A stretch of 48,369 nt of DNA from Deltaproteobacteria bacterium (GCA_016935665.1 JAFGQN010000058.1:1-48369), one strand, 5' to 3'; numbered from the stretch's first letter, positions 38,564 through 48,095 are shown. Program-made: numbers and translations. Notes: generated from the sequence alone by a model not told the origin.

Positions 38564-38835
38564 CTATCCTTTAACCTTTTTTCCAAATCATTGAAGACGT
38601 CTTCGTTTGACATGATGTCACCACGACGAATCGCATCCTCACTTTGGGAAATCATCTTCATTAAAGTCAACGCTGTCCGCATTTCTTCGAAACTGGCAGG
38701 ATCTTGAAGAACTGCTTTGGCCTCTCCATTTTGCGTAATTACAACATGCCGATGGGTTTCGTTGACCTGTTTTAACAGATCCGATGCTCGAGCCTTCAAA
38801 TAAGTAATTGGTCTAATGTCTGTTTCTAATGACAT
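38560..38835 (-). CDS. Phd/YefM-family antitoxin
   Basis: 91 residues: the N-terminal DNA-binding part has IRPITYLKARASDLLKQV and HVVITQNGEAKAVLQD, the Phd/YefM hallmark, and a charged C-terminal tail that would wrap the toxin. First gene of the toxin-antitoxin operon and probably its autorepressor. A group II intron end lies about 60 bases upstream. Coding sequence is more AT-rich than the neighbouring operon. Confidence 0.9.
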   Translation of the reverse strand: MSLETDIRPITYLKARASDLLKQVNETHRHVVITQNGEAKAVLQDPASFEEMRTALTLMKMISQSEDAIRRGDIMSNEDVFNDLEKRLKDR

Positions 38836-38895
38836 TTTTCACCTCCAGACTGAAAATAATACCATATTCGGTCCGGTGGTCAAGCTGCAATTTGG

Positions 38896-38977
38896 AGGGG
38901 CGTCCGGGTAGATCAGGGGGACTTACGCCCCCCGTCGCCTCCTAAGAACTGGACAAGATAGTTTCCCATCATCCGGC
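38896..38977 (-). mobile_element. Group II intron 3' end (domains V-VI), copy B
   Basis: Minus strand homologue of copy A over about 125 bases: domain V TGCCGGATGATGGGAAAC with ...TTGTCCAGTTC (38946-38977), TTAGGAGG, and a domain VI-like stem ending CTGATCTACCCGGACGCCCC. The two copies share the same right end (GGGGCGTCC on the plus strand), after which flanking DNA differs. Confidence 0.7.
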
Positions 38978-38987
38978 AGGGGCCCCT

Positions 38988-39026
38988 TTAAGCCTTCATG
39001 TCACTGAAGACCGGTGGTTTAATGTT
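38988..39026 (-). pseudogene. Last residues of a group II intron maturase
   Basis: NIKPPVFSDMKA and stop, in the same position relative to domain V as FKPPVFRETKA of copy A. The rest of the reverse transcriptase is missing. Confidence 0.55.
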
Positions 39027-39803
39027 CGTTTGTCCGCACTTCGCGCAAGCGCTTCTTTGGATTGTCAATTCCAAAGATATTTTTAAAGCGTCAACCCGCC
39101 GAAGCCCTGGCGAAGGCGGGCAAACATCGATTGATATAGTGTTTTCAACCCAATACTCGACACAGAAAATGAGAGCGCCACCATGACCAGCGTTTGCTTT
39201 CCAACTTTGCCGTTTAAAACCGCATCCTCAGGATACGAACACACCGTTGCGCTTTCATTCGACAAAAACACCGTCTCCATTTTGAACCTCACCGATTTCA
39301 CCTCTGACGCATTGGCAAAAAGACTGGATCAATCTCAGAATTCAGACTGCGTCCGACCTTGGACTTCTGGTATAATTTTAGATGGCTTTAGACTTTCCGG
39401 GGACGCAGACTTTCGGGGACGCAGCTCTACAGACTCGGTCGATGCAGCTTTGGCGACACCTTGGTTGGGCCTTGCAGGCGCGCAGTAAAAAATGCTCGAA
39501 TTCCCGCAATTTCGCTGGCGAAATCAAACCAGAAGCCGTTCCAGTCTGCAAGTTGAGAACTTCAGCGCTCCACTTTGAAGCATCCGGGCATCTGAAGCTT
39601 CCAACGCAGTAAAAATATGGGAAACTGTTGAAAAAGAGTAACAAGCGGGGGCTGGCCTTAATGCCTCTCTATGGCTATGCTGTCGAGTAGAGCGCAAAAT
39701 TAAACGGATACTATTGCTCTGTCCGGCGCGGTTTGCAGCCGCTATCGAAATGATCCGGATTTGTGTAAGTGATAGAGGAGAGAATAAATGGGAAGGAATG
39801 ACG
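39027..39803. other. Accessory spacer with fragments, no certain gene
   Basis: At 39171-39190 the sequence GAGAGCGCCACCATGACCAGC nearly repeats 31183-31203 (GAGGGCGCCACCATGAACAGC); both could be the start of a duplicated gene, but the frames diverge at once. A 101-codon frame at 39183-39488 is not recognised. At 39398-39424 the words GGGGACGCAG repeat in tandem. The promoter of the permease gene must lie near 39700. Confidence 0.4.
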
Positions 39804-41636
39804 ATGCTTAAAAAGGATTTGAAAATGTTGGATGTCTTCTGCCTTGCGGCGGGGGCCATGATTAGTTCGGGACTCTTTGTCCTTCCGGGGATTGCATACG
39901 CCATGGTGGGACCTGCGATGATTCTCTCCTACGCCATGGCCAGCGTGTTTATGATTCCGGCCATGCTGGCCCAGGCGGAACTGGTTACCGCGATGCCTAA
40001 AGCGGGGGGCAGCTACTTTTTTATAGAACGCAGCCTTGGCCCGTTGGCAGGCTCCTGGGCGGGTCTGTTAAACTGGATTTCAATTGCGCTCAAAGCGGCG
40101 TTTGCACTCATTGGAATTGGCGCCGTTGGGGCCCAGTTCATCCCGGGGGCGACCCCCTTGACCATGAAGCTGATTGCGATTTTGGGCTGTGTGGTGTTCA
40201 CGGTGCTAAACCTTGTCAGTGTTAAAAGTGTTGGCCGATTGCAGATTTTTCTGGTGGTGGGGCTCCTGTTGATTCTGGTTCTGGTCGTTGGGGCCGGGGT
40301 GCCGCAAACCAACAGCGCGGCCTACATCCCGTTCATTCAGTCGGATCTCAGAAGCATCTTCGCTGTCGCCGGCATGGTGTTTGTTTCGTTTGGCGGGTTG
40401 ACCAAGGTGGCCAGCGTGGGCGAAGAAGTGACCCGTCCGGACATCAATATCCCCAGAGGAATGTTTTTGGCGTTCGGGGTGGTCAGCGGCTTGTATATCG
40501 TTGTCATTTTCGTTACAGCGGGCACGGTGCCGCCTGAGATACTGTCCGGGTCACTGGTCCCCATTTCAGAGAGCGCCCGGGTATCCCTTGGAAGAGTGGG
40601 AATGATTATCGTGGACGTTGCGGCGCTTTTCGCCTTTATCACTACGGCCAATGCGGGCATCCTGTCGGCGTCCCGGTCGCCCATGGCCATGAGCCGGGAC
40701 GGGCTTTTGCCCGCGTTCCTTTCAAAAACCAGTAAGCGGTTTGGTACGCCCCACGTGGCGGTTATCATCACAGCCATTTTTATTATTTCGGTAATTGCGG
40801 CTTTATCCATTGAGGATTTGGTGAAAACGGCGTCCACGATGATGATTCTGATGTTTATCCTGGTGAATGTGGCAGTGATTATCATGCGCCAAAGTGGCAT
40901 GCAGAGCTATCGGCCCGTGTTCAGAACGCCCCTTTATCCCATTTTGCCCATACTTGCGATTGTGCTCTATTCGTTCCTAATCGTTGAGATGGGAACCATT
41001 CCTCTTCTGCTCACGGGCGCTTTTGGTCTGATTGCCAGCGTCTGGTTCACGTTTTATGTATGGCGACGCATTCGGCGGGAATCTGCTTTGGTTTACATGG
41101 TCAAACGCATTTCTGCCAAAGCCATTTCTCGCACCACTCTGGAGGACGAACTCCGTCAGATATCCCTTGAGCGCAGTGGCGAGGAGCTGGATCGCTTTGA
41201 CCGGCTCATTCAGAAATGTACGATTGTCGATGTTGACGAAAAAATGGATGCGAAGGGGCTGTTTCAAAAAATGGCAAAAGTGCTGGCGCCGCGACTCGAT
41301 GTCGATGAGGATGTCCTGTACAATGGATTCCTCTCCCGAGAGGAAGAATCGAGCACCGTTATCCAGCCAGGCCTCGCCATCCCCCATATGATTATCGAGG
41401 GAGAAAAGCGGTTTGACATTTTGCTGGTGAGGTGCCGTGAAGGCGTGCAGTTTTCTGAGCTCCAGCCACCGGTAAAGACCATCTTTGCGCTGATTGGCTC
41501 CATGGATGAACGAAACTATCATTTGCGTGCGCTGATGCGTATCGCCCAGGTTGTGCGACATCCCGAATTCGAAAGTCGCTGGATGGCGGCAAAGAGCACG
41601 GAGCAATTGCGTGACGTGGTTCTGTTGAGTAAATAG
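39804..41636 (+). CDS. APC-family permease fused to a PTS EIIA domain
   Basis: The first ~440 residues are an amino acid/polyamine/organocation transporter: about 12 membrane segments, with the APC opening FCLAAGAMISSGLFVLPG and GEEVTRPDINIPRG. After a charged linker (RISAKAISRTTLEDEL), the C-terminal ~150 residues are a fructose-type EIIA domain: LFQKMAKVLAPRL, LSREEESSTVIQPGLAIPHM with the phospho-His, and FALIGSMDERNYHLRALMRIA. AAGGA upstream supports ATG 39804 (39798 is near). About 610 residues. Phosphorylation of the EIIA part could gate transport; PtsP encoded at 23.7 kb is a candidate phosphate source through an unseen carrier. Confidence 0.87.
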   Translation: MLKKDLKMLDVFCLAAGAMISSGLFVLPGIAYAMVGPAMILSYAMASVFMIPAMLAQAELVTAMPKAGGSYFFIERSLGPLAGSWAGLLNWISIALKAAFALIGIGAVGAQFIPGATPLTMKLIAILGCVVFTVLNLVSVKSVGRLQIFLVVGLLLILVLVVGAGVPQTNSAAYIPFIQSDLRSIFAVAGMVFVSFGGLTKVASVGEEVTRPDINIPRGMFLAFGVVSGLYIVVIFVTAGTVPPEILSGSLVPISESARVSLGRVGMIIVDVAALFAFITTANAGILSASRSPMAMSRDGLLPAFLSKTSKRFGTPHVAVIITAIFIISVIAALSIEDLVKTASTMMILMFILVNVAVIIMRQSGMQSYRPVFRTPLYPILPILAIVLYSFLIVEMGTIPLLLTGAFGLIASVWFTFYVWRRIRRESALVYMVKRISAKAISRTTLEDELRQISLERSGEELDRFDRLIQKCTIVDVDEKMDAKGLFQKMAKVLAPRLDVDEDVLYNGFLSREEESSTVIQPGLAIPHMIIEGEKRFDILLVRCREGVQFSELQPPVKTIFALIGSMDERNYHLRALMRIAQVVRHPEFESRWMAAKSTEQLRDVVLLSK

Positions 41637-41971
41637 TTTAATCAAACAGTAAGGACACTGAAATGATAAGTCGTCGCCCTGATATGTCTGGGCAACAGCT
41701 GGCGTCGTTTTGGATATGAGAATGGTTTCGAAATGGGTAGCTCCCTGCAGTGGGCCCCCTGCAGCAGTCAAATTTAGAATATTGTTCGAATTTAGCCTGC
41801 CCTTTGATTACTACCGACGCATCCTGACCGGGGCGGTATCGTACATTCTGCACTGGATATATGCAACATCTGACCTTTCAGTCAAAGGCAGAACGAGATG
41901 TGATACCAGGACAGCTCATAGTTGGGGACAATAGCAGTGCAGGGGACCGGTGGTATAAAAAAGGGGGCTGT
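41637..41971. other. Intergenic region, nothing recognised
   Basis: Two convergent genes end here. CTGCAG-containing words repeat at about 41746-41766, but no terminator with a T-run, RNA or protein-coding gene is seen. Confidence 0.5.
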
Positions 41972-43345
41972 CTACTCCACCAGTTCCGTGATCATTGTTT
42001 CTTTGATCTCGGCAGCATAACCGTTGATGTCTTCCTGGTCGGGGCCTTCTACAAGGACACGGGCTTTGGCTTCGGTGCCGGAGTAGCGAACGAAGACGCG
42101 GCCGTTGTCGCCCAGTTTTTCTTCGAAGCCGGTGATGACGGCCTGGGTTTTGGGGCATTTGTCGAGGGGGACCCGTTTGGCTACCTGGAAGCTGAGCAAA
42201 CACTGGGGAATGCGCTGCATAATTCCGCCGGCCAGTTCGGACAGCGGTTTTTCCTCTTTGACCATGATGGCCAGAATCTGCAGCGCGGCCAGAATGCCGT
42301 CGCCGGTGGTGGAATGGTCGGTGAAAATGAGGTGTCCCGATTGTTCGCCGCCCAGGTTGTAGTTGCCTTTGCGCATGGCTTCCACCACGTAGCGATCGCC
42401 CACTGCTGTTCGCAGGACTCGGCCGCCGCGGCGTTTGATGGCTTTGTCGAGGCCAAGGTTGCTCATGACGGTGGTGACCACCGTATTGTCATTGAGGGTT
42501 TTTTCTTTAATCATGTGGGAGGCACACAGTGCCATGACGGCATCTCCATCCACCACTTGTCCTTTTTCGTCAATGAGAATGAGCCGGTCGGCGTCGCCAT
42601 CCAGCGTGACACCCAGATGGGCGCTCTGTTCCAACACCTTGATGGCGGCCTTTTCGGGATGCAGCGCACCGCAGTTGTCGTTGATATTGACACCGTTGGG
42701 CGACGTTCCCAGCGTGGTGAGGGTGGCGCCCAACTCTTCGAATACCAGTGGCGCGGTTCTGTATGCCGCACCATTGGCGCAATCCACCACCATGCGAATG
42801 TTGTCCAGACTGAGGTCCTTGGGAAAGGTGTGTTTCAGCTCCACCACGTATCGTCCCAGGGCGTCGTCAATGCGAATGGCTTTGCCAACGGCGTGTCCCA
42901 CTGGAACATCTCCATTCCAGCCCGCATTGTCGAGAATCATTTTTTCCAAATCCAGCTCCACTTTGTCGGGTAGTTTGAAGCCATCGGACCAGAACAGTTT
43001 GATGCCGTTGTCGTTATACGGATTGTGGGATGCCGATATGACCACCCCTGCGTCTGCGCGCATGGATGACGTGATAAATGAGATGCCGGGAGTGGGCAAT
43101 GGTCCCACCAGCATGACTTCGCCACCCATTGAACAGATGCCGGAAGCAATCGCTGTTTCCAGCATGTATCCGGAGATGCGTGTGTCTTTGCCAATGACAA
43201 TGCGAGGCGATTTTCGCTTGCCGTTTACTCGTGCCACATGCGTGAGCGCGCGCCCAAGGGCCATGGCTATCTCACCGGTCATGGGATAAATGTTGGCGGC
43301 GCCTCGAATGCCATCGGTTCCAAATAGTTTTCGTTTTGTGGTCAT
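41972..43345 (-). CDS. glmM: Phosphoglucosamine mutase
   Basis: Converts glucosamine-6-phosphate to glucosamine-1-phosphate for cell wall and lipopolysaccharide sugars. Opening [13 protein letters not shown], the phospho-Ser loop [15 protein letters not shown], the metal loop [10 protein letters not shown] and the sugar loop [10 protein letters not shown] mark GlmM rather than a phosphomannomutase. The phosphate-binding end is [15 protein letters not shown]. 457 residues, normal. Downstream of an unrelated membrane-protein gene, 64 bases away. Confidence 0.95.
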   Translation of the reverse strand: MTTKRKLFGTDGIRGAANIYPMTGEIAMALGRALTHVARVNGKRKSPRIVIGKDTRISGYMLETAIASGICSMGGEVMLVGPLPTPGISFITSSMRADAGVVISASHNPYNDNGIKLFWSDGFKLPDKVELDLEKMILDNAGWNGDVPVGHAVGKAIRIDDALGRYVVELKHTFPKDLSLDNIRMVVDCANGAAYRTAPLVFEELGATLTTLGTSPNGVNINDNCGALHPEKAAIKVLEQSAHLGVTLDGDADRLILIDEKGQVVDGDAVMALCASHMIKEKTLNDNTVVTTVMSNLGLDKAIKRRGGRVLRTAVGDRYVVEAMRKGNYNLGGEQSGHLIFTDHSTTGDGILAALQILAIMVKEEKPLSELAGGIMQRIPQCLLSFQVAKRVPLDKCPKTQAVITGFEEKLGDNGRVFVRYSGTEAKARVLVEGPDQEDINGYAAEIKETMITELVE

Positions 43346-43409
43346 TGTCTGTTTCCTGTTTGTTTTAAGGCGTGTCTTTTATGATTCGTCTAAACGGGCG
43401 AGGCGCACT

Positions 43410-44453
43410 TTAGATTTCTGCAATCCGCGCGTCAATGGCTTTGAGAAGTTCGTTTTTGGTTTTCCCGTATTCCATCCACGCTTTAACAATTGTGTTGCTC
43501 AACTCCGTTTCAAAGGATTTCCGGGACAGATCCAGACAATTATTGATGGAAAATACGGATTTGGTGTCCTGATTCAACCCATCTTCCTTTGAGTATTTTT
43601 TAACGGTTTCATCATAGACAATATCCGGCTCGGTCGGCTTGCCCAGGTTGTCCAGACATTCAAATGCCACGCGGCGAAACCACCCGGCCTGCTCGTCTGC
43701 GATGGCGCACGTGTCTTTGATGCGCAGGCTGAGATCAACCGGATCGTAGTCAATAGCGGATTTATTTTTCTGCGCCAGAATACAGTTCACGGTTTTCAGA
43801 TATTTAGCTGCGCCGGCTTTGAATTTGTCTTCTTTGGGTTGCCCCTGCGCTCCCGCCCACTGTTCACTCATCTCAGTCAGTTTGGAGCGGTTTTCCAGAT
43901 AGTTTTCGTATAGGGCCACTTCATTAGTGAATTTGTTCCACGTTTCCAGCAGATTTTCAAGAGCGCGTGAATTGGCTTTTAATTCGGGGAGCATCAGCTC
44001 AGACGCTTCCAGCATTTTGTATTTTGGAATAGCACCTTCCAGAATCGGAATGGCTTTTTCCTTGAGATGCTTATTGTAGGCGATGGAGCTGACTTCCAGA
44101 TATTCGGTAATCTTTGTTTCAAAATCCACGTTGGTTTTCATGAGGTTAAGGTCCAGTTTCGCCGCTTTCCAGAACTCTTCGTATCCCGCGTTGTGCTGGG
44201 TGGCAAAATCGGCCTTCAGTTGCTCCAGCGCGTCGATTTTACTTTGCTTTTGGGAATAAAAAATAAATCCACCAATACCTGCGGCCACCAGAATGATAAC
44301 CACCAGAATGGCCACCATACGCTGACTCTTGTTCGAAATATCAATGTCGTCCATCGGATCCGGTGACATGGGCGCGCCGGGCTGTGGCGCATCTGGCATT
44401 TCGCCCATTTCAGAGGGATTCGGGTTATTTCCTTCATTGAATTGATCGTTCAT
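43410..44453 (-). CDS. Single-span membrane protein of unknown function
   Basis: An acidic Pro/Asn-rich N terminus of about 45 residues (NEGNNPNPSEMGEMPDAPQ) precedes one membrane helix (VAILVVIILVAAGIGGFIFY), then about 280 residues that are helical and charged, probably outside the cytoplasm, with three Cys (NCILAQ, DTCAIA, NNCLDL and FECLDN nearby). GGTGGAGG five bases before ATG 44453 sets that start; the frame opens at GTG 44465. 347 residues. Not recognised. May share a transcript with glmM. Confidence 0.65.
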   Translation of the reverse strand: MNDQFNEGNNPNPSEMGEMPDAPQPGAPMSPDPMDDIDISNKSQRMVAILVVIILVAAGIGGFIFYSQKQSKIDALEQLKADFATQHNAGYEEFWKAAKLDLNLMKTNVDFETKITEYLEVSSIAYNKHLKEKAIPILEGAIPKYKMLEASELMLPELKANSRALENLLETWNKFTNEVALYENYLENRSKLTEMSEQWAGAQGQPKEDKFKAGAAKYLKTVNCILAQKNKSAIDYDPVDLSLRIKDTCAIADEQAGWFRRVAFECLDNLGKPTEPDIVYDETVKKYSKEDGLNQDTKSVFSINNCLDLSRKSFETELSNTIVKAWMEYGKTKNELLKAIDARIAEI

Positions 44454-44669
44454 TTCAGCCTCCACCTATTGTTTTCATTAAAATACGTTGTTTTTAATTA
44501 GAGCGAGAAATGATAGCGAACCAGGGGTAATTGTCAAATTGTCATTGTTTAAAGAGTTCGGGAATTTTGGGATTGGTAAAGAAACTTTTTGCCTTTTTAA
44601 GGAAACTCTCTTGAAACCCTGGGCGGCTCGTGCTAAATGGCAGCAGACTCGAATTACGGGTTTCATTAT

Positions 44670-44762
44670 GACCCTGACAACGGTTACCCTTGAATCCGCC
44701 AGGCCTTGACGGGAGCAACGGTATTGGACTAACCGGGTGTCAGGGTCGCTTTTTTTTTTTTT
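44670..44762 (+). ncRNA. ffs: Signal recognition particle RNA (4.5S, small bacterial type)
   Basis: A single long hairpin: GACCCTGAC (44670-44678) pairs with GTCAGGGTC (44739-44747), then CGGTTA with TAACCG. The top shows the conserved Ffh-binding part, CCGCCAGGCC ... GGGAGCAACGG, with the asymmetric loops CCAGG/GAGCAA. The end loop is UGAC (closed U-G), which fits the alternative URRC class rather than the common GGAA. A run of 13 T (44750-44762) terminates it. The RNA pairs with Ffh to target membrane proteins. It is the only plus-strand gene between two minus-strand genes. A confident promoter was not found in 44454-44669. Confidence 0.88.
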
Positions 44763-44832
44763 GACCCCCTCACACCAGAGAAATGACGGCATAACTCGCG
44801 GGACACTCATGTCTGCGGCGTTATCGTGGATG

Positions 44833-45912
44833 TTACTTTTTTTTGAGTTTGGACCGTTTAGGGGGTTTCTTTTCCGGCACGAGGTCTGGGGCGTCGATGC
44901 CTTTGGGGGCGCTTTTCTGATTGCCTTCGAAGTCATAGTGGCATCGGACCCAGTGATTTTCGCCAACCGGTCTCGGTTGCGGTACCAGTGTTTTACAACG
45001 CATATCGGTGTAGGGGCAGCGCGGATGGAAATGGCAGCCAGTGGGCGGGTCGAGTGGTGAAGGGGGTTCACCGGGGAGCAGGTGCAGGTTTTCCCTTAAA
45101 TCCGGATTCTTTGACAACTGTGAAAGCATTAGCGCATTGGTGTACGGATGTTTGGGCGTTTTAAACAAAAGGTCGGTGGGCGCGCACTCCACAATTCGCC
45201 CAAGGTACATGACCGCCGTTCTGTTACACATGCGACGAACGGTTTTCATATCGTGCACAATAAACAGAAACGCCACTTTCAACTCTCTTTGAACAGACTC
45301 CAGAAGACTGAGAATCTGTTCCTGGCTCGCCAGATCCAGAGCCGTCACCGGCTCATCTGCGATAATGAACTTTGGCTCAACGGCCAGAGAACGCGCAATG
45401 GCGATGCGCTGTTTTTCGCCCCCTGAAAACTGATGGGGATTTCGATCGAGGGAGGACACCGGTAGTCCCACCATGTTGAGCAACGCGGCAATATGTGCTT
45501 TGAGAGCCCTGCCGCGAAGATTTTTTTTGTGGGCAGTAATGGCCTCGGTAAGCGTGTTCTCCACTGTGAATCTGGGATTGAGGCTGGATGCCGGATCCTG
45601 AAAAATCATTTGCATCTGCCGTCGCTTTCGGCGCAGTCGTCGTCCTTTGATACGGGTAATATCTTCCCCCTGGAAAAGGATGTCACCGTCGGTGGGGGTT
45701 TCAAGGCGCAGCAGAAGTCGTCCCAGTGTACTCTTGCCACACCCGGATTCTCCCACCAGCCCCACAGACTCGCCTGCGGCAATATATAAAGACGCTCTGT
45801 CCACTGCCTGGACCAGCCCCTTTTTGGTGCTGCCCGTCTGAAATCCAAGACGCGACGAGTACGATTTACTGACTTCAACGGCTTCGCTGATTATTTCGAG
45901 GGTGTCATTCAT
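44833..45912 (-). CDS. oppF: Oligopeptide ABC transporter ATP-binding protein, OppF type
   Basis: ATPase of a peptide/nickel-type importer. Walker A GLVGESGCGKSTLGR, signature FSGGEKQRIAIARSL, Walker B FIIADEPVTALD, and the C-terminal oligopeptide extension with CPYTDMRC. About 359 residues with a basic C-terminal tail (KKPPKRSKLKKK). It overlaps oppD by four bases. No permease or binding-protein gene lies in the window. Confidence 0.92.
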   Translation of the reverse strand: MNDTLEIISEAVEVSKSYSSRLGFQTGSTKKGLVQAVDRASLYIAAGESVGLVGESGCGKSTLGRLLLRLETPTDGDILFQGEDITRIKGRRLRRKRRQMQMIFQDPASSLNPRFTVENTLTEAITAHKKNLRGRALKAHIAALLNMVGLPVSSLDRNPHQFSGGEKQRIAIARSLAVEPKFIIADEPVTALDLASQEQILSLLESVQRELKVAFLFIVHDMKTVRRMCNRTAVMYLGRIVECAPTDLLFKTPKHPYTNALMLSQLSKNPDLRENLHLLPGEPPSPLDPPTGCHFHPRCPYTDMRCKTLVPQPRPVGENHWVRCHYDFEGNQKSAPKGIDAPDLVPEKKPPKRSKLKKK

Positions 45913-46919
45913 CGACTGTGTTGCCTGACTGTTTTTGCGGCTGCTTTTTTGTTGTGTAAAAAGCAGCGAACACTGCGATTGCTGTCTATCATGGTTTCAT
46001 CGGGTGTTGCGAGGTGACATGCCTTTTGAGCCCACTTGCAGTCCTCCAGAAATGGGCAGGCGTTTTCAGTGCTCTTTTCCTCGGCGACAGAAGTGGCCAC
46101 CTGCATTTTTCCGCCTTTCATGTCTCCAGACAGCATGGCGGCGGTATAGGGGTGGGCCGGATCTTTCAACACATCCCGAACAAGTCCATCTTCCACAACG
46201 ATTCCCCCTTTCAGCACCGCCACTCTATCTGCGAGTGCCGCCACAACACCCATGTCGTGACTGATGAGAAACACCGACATGCGCAAATCCTGAATCAATC
46301 TGGATAGCAAATCCAGTATTTGCGCCTGCACGGTACTGTCCAGGGCCGAAGTGGGTTCGTCTGCCAACAGTAAATCCGGCCTGCAGGCAAGCGCCATCGC
46401 AATCACCACCCTTTGGCGAACGCCGCCCGACAGCTGGTGTGGCAGTTGTCGATACCGGCGCATTGGATCGGGCACTCCCACCAGCTCCATCAGTGACAGT
46501 ACCTGTTCCCGGGCCGCGCTTCTGCCCAGACTTTTATGCAGTCTAAGGGTTTCGCCAATTTGTTTGCCCACCTGCATCAATGGATTCAGCGATGTGGCCG
46601 GCTCCTGATAGACCATGCCGATTTGGTTTCCCAGTATTTTGCGCATGTTCCCATGCGACAACTGGAGCAGATTGGTCTGCTGAAAAAGAATTTCCCCCGA
46701 CGTAATGCGCGCCACGGTGGGCAGCAGATTCAGCACAGAATATGCCGCCAGCGTTTTGCCACTGCCGGATTCTCCCAGCAGTGCCACGGTTTGTCCGCGC
46801 TGGATGTTCAGACTCAATCCCTTTAGCACAGGACGGGGCGCAACGCCGGTAATCTTCACATGAAGATCTCGAATAGACAAAATAGGCCTTTGGGCCTTAT
46901 GCGGTTTGGCAGTACTCAT
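45909..46919 (-). CDS. oppD: Oligopeptide ABC transporter ATP-binding protein, OppD type
   Basis: Partner ATPase. Walker A ALLGESGSGKTLAAYSV, signature LSGGVRQRVVIAMAL, Walker B LLLADEPTSALD, and the extension with CPFLEDCKWAQKAC, possibly binding metal. The frame is open to 47075, but MSTAKPHK at 46919 is where homology starts (336 residues); no strong ribosome site is seen there. First gene of the pair. Confidence 0.9.
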   Translation of the reverse strand: MSTAKPHKAQRPILSIRDLHVKITGVAPRPVLKGLSLNIQRGQTVALLGESGSGKTLAAYSVLNLLPTVARITSGEILFQQTNLLQLSHGNMRKILGNQIGMVYQEPATSLNPLMQVGKQIGETLRLHKSLGRSAAREQVLSLMELVGVPDPMRRYRQLPHQLSGGVRQRVVIAMALACRPDLLLADEPTSALDSTVQAQILDLLSRLIQDLRMSVFLISHDMGVVAALADRVAVLKGGIVVEDGLVRDVLKDPAHPYTAAMLSGDMKGGKMQVATSVAEEKSTENACPFLEDCKWAQKACHLATPDETMIDSNRSVRCFLHNKKAAAKTVRQHSR

Positions 46920-47037
46920 TGCAGGCAACTCTACCAGAAAAAAATGAAAAAATGCAGTTTGCTGCGGTACTTTTGCCGACGGCCGTCGGCAAACGCCTGA
47001 AGATGGAATTTGGCAGCGTTGGCAATTGGCTTTGGGG

Positions 47038-48018
47038 TCAATCGTCGATGGAGTCACAATCCACGATGTGGGCATCGTCGTTCAATTCAGAGAAGTAAGT
47101 CCCGGTGACGTCCATGGTGAATCCCTCTCCAAAATCTTCATCAAAATTCCAAAGCACGAGTGTGTTGCCATCGTATAGCAGCTGTCTGGATGGAGTGAAT
47201 TTGCGTTTGTATCGCGCCACTGTCGAAATGCGAATTTCATCGAGGTAACCGTTGAGATAGCCGGTTTTTCGAGGGTGGAGTATGGCGCCAATAATAACGT
47301 CATCAGCGATGGGGCGGGTATCTTCATTGACAGTGTCCGAATCAACCTGCTCACCGTTTAGAAAAAATCGATGTTTCGTTGGGGTATGTACGTACGCCAT
47401 GTGAATCCATCGTTCCGTATTCAGCATGTGATCGTCCACCAGGGCTTCATAACCGGATGCGGTGTGACCAAAACCGGCCATGGGTTTGTCTCTTCCCTCC
47501 ATGCTGTCATACTGGGCATACATGAAATAGGCGGAGATGGACGTACTTTCGTCCGCGCCGCGCAAAATGGGATGCAAACCCGTATCATCATCCCGATACC
47601 AGACCCATGCCTCCATGGTCCACTCCTCGGAAAAGTGAAAGAGATCATCGTTATGACGAATGCGAACATAGTCTCCTTTTCCATCCAGCGCCAGGCAGCG
47701 ATTGACTGGTGGGGACACGTCTGAATCCGGGCGCCCTGTATCCTTATTTGGGCTGTCCGAATCTTTCGAAGAAGAATTGCTGCGGGTATCGCTGTCAGTG
47801 GACGCTGTATCGCGATCTGTCGATGTGGTGACAACGTCGTCTGTTTCCTGGTCGGTTTCATTTGGGTTGTGATCCTGCCATCGCCCCTGAATATCTTCGA
47901 TTTCATAGCAGCCCATGGCAGTGACACACATACTGCATATGCACAGAAGAAGCCGATTGACGGATCGGTTGGCCTGTGCTGTCTTCATAAGAAATTGATA
48001 GTAATATTGAGTGATCAT
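47038..48018 (-). CDS. LamG-type lectin-domain lipoprotein
   Basis: A lipoprotein signal ends in VTAMGC. Next comes a disordered linker rich in Asp, Ser and Thr (DTASTDSDTRSNSSSKDSD), common in surface lipoproteins of uncultured deltaproteobacterial lineages. From about residue 108 a concanavalin/LamG fold follows: CLALDGKGDYVRI, EEWTMEAWVWYR, ERWIHMAYVH, RFFLNGEQVDS, NGYLDEIRISTVARY and LVLWNFDEDFG. It probably binds carbohydrate at the cell surface. The start may be ATG 48018 or 47988. Two Cys at the ends of the domain may pair. Confidence 0.8.
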   Translation of the reverse strand: MITQYYYQFLMKTAQANRSVNRLLLCICSMCVTAMGCYEIEDIQGRWQDHNPNETDQETDDVVTTSTDRDTASTDSDTRSNSSSKDSDSPNKDTGRPDSDVSPPVNRCLALDGKGDYVRIRHNDDLFHFSEEWTMEAWVWYRDDDTGLHPILRGADESTSISAYFMYAQYDSMEGRDKPMAGFGHTASGYEALVDDHMLNTERWIHMAYVHTPTKHRFFLNGEQVDSDTVNEDTRPIADDVIIGAILHPRKTGYLNGYLDEIRISTVARYKRKFTPSRQLLYDGNTLVLWNFDEDFGEGFTMDVTGTYFSELNDDAHIVDCDSIDD

Positions 48019-48095
48019 TTTTTTCGTATTCTTGCTTTTTTATTAATGGCTGACTCTATCTAAGGTCCATATATATGAAAAACGAGAACCATATG

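Noticed and set aside
41861-42973. Long plus-strand frame opposite glmM
   Set aside because: Antisense of a certain gene; Gly/His/Phe-rich composition.
44478-45071. Minus-strand frame of 197 codons between oppF and the membrane protein
   Set aside because: It overlaps both the ffs gene and the oppF 3' end and has no known relative.
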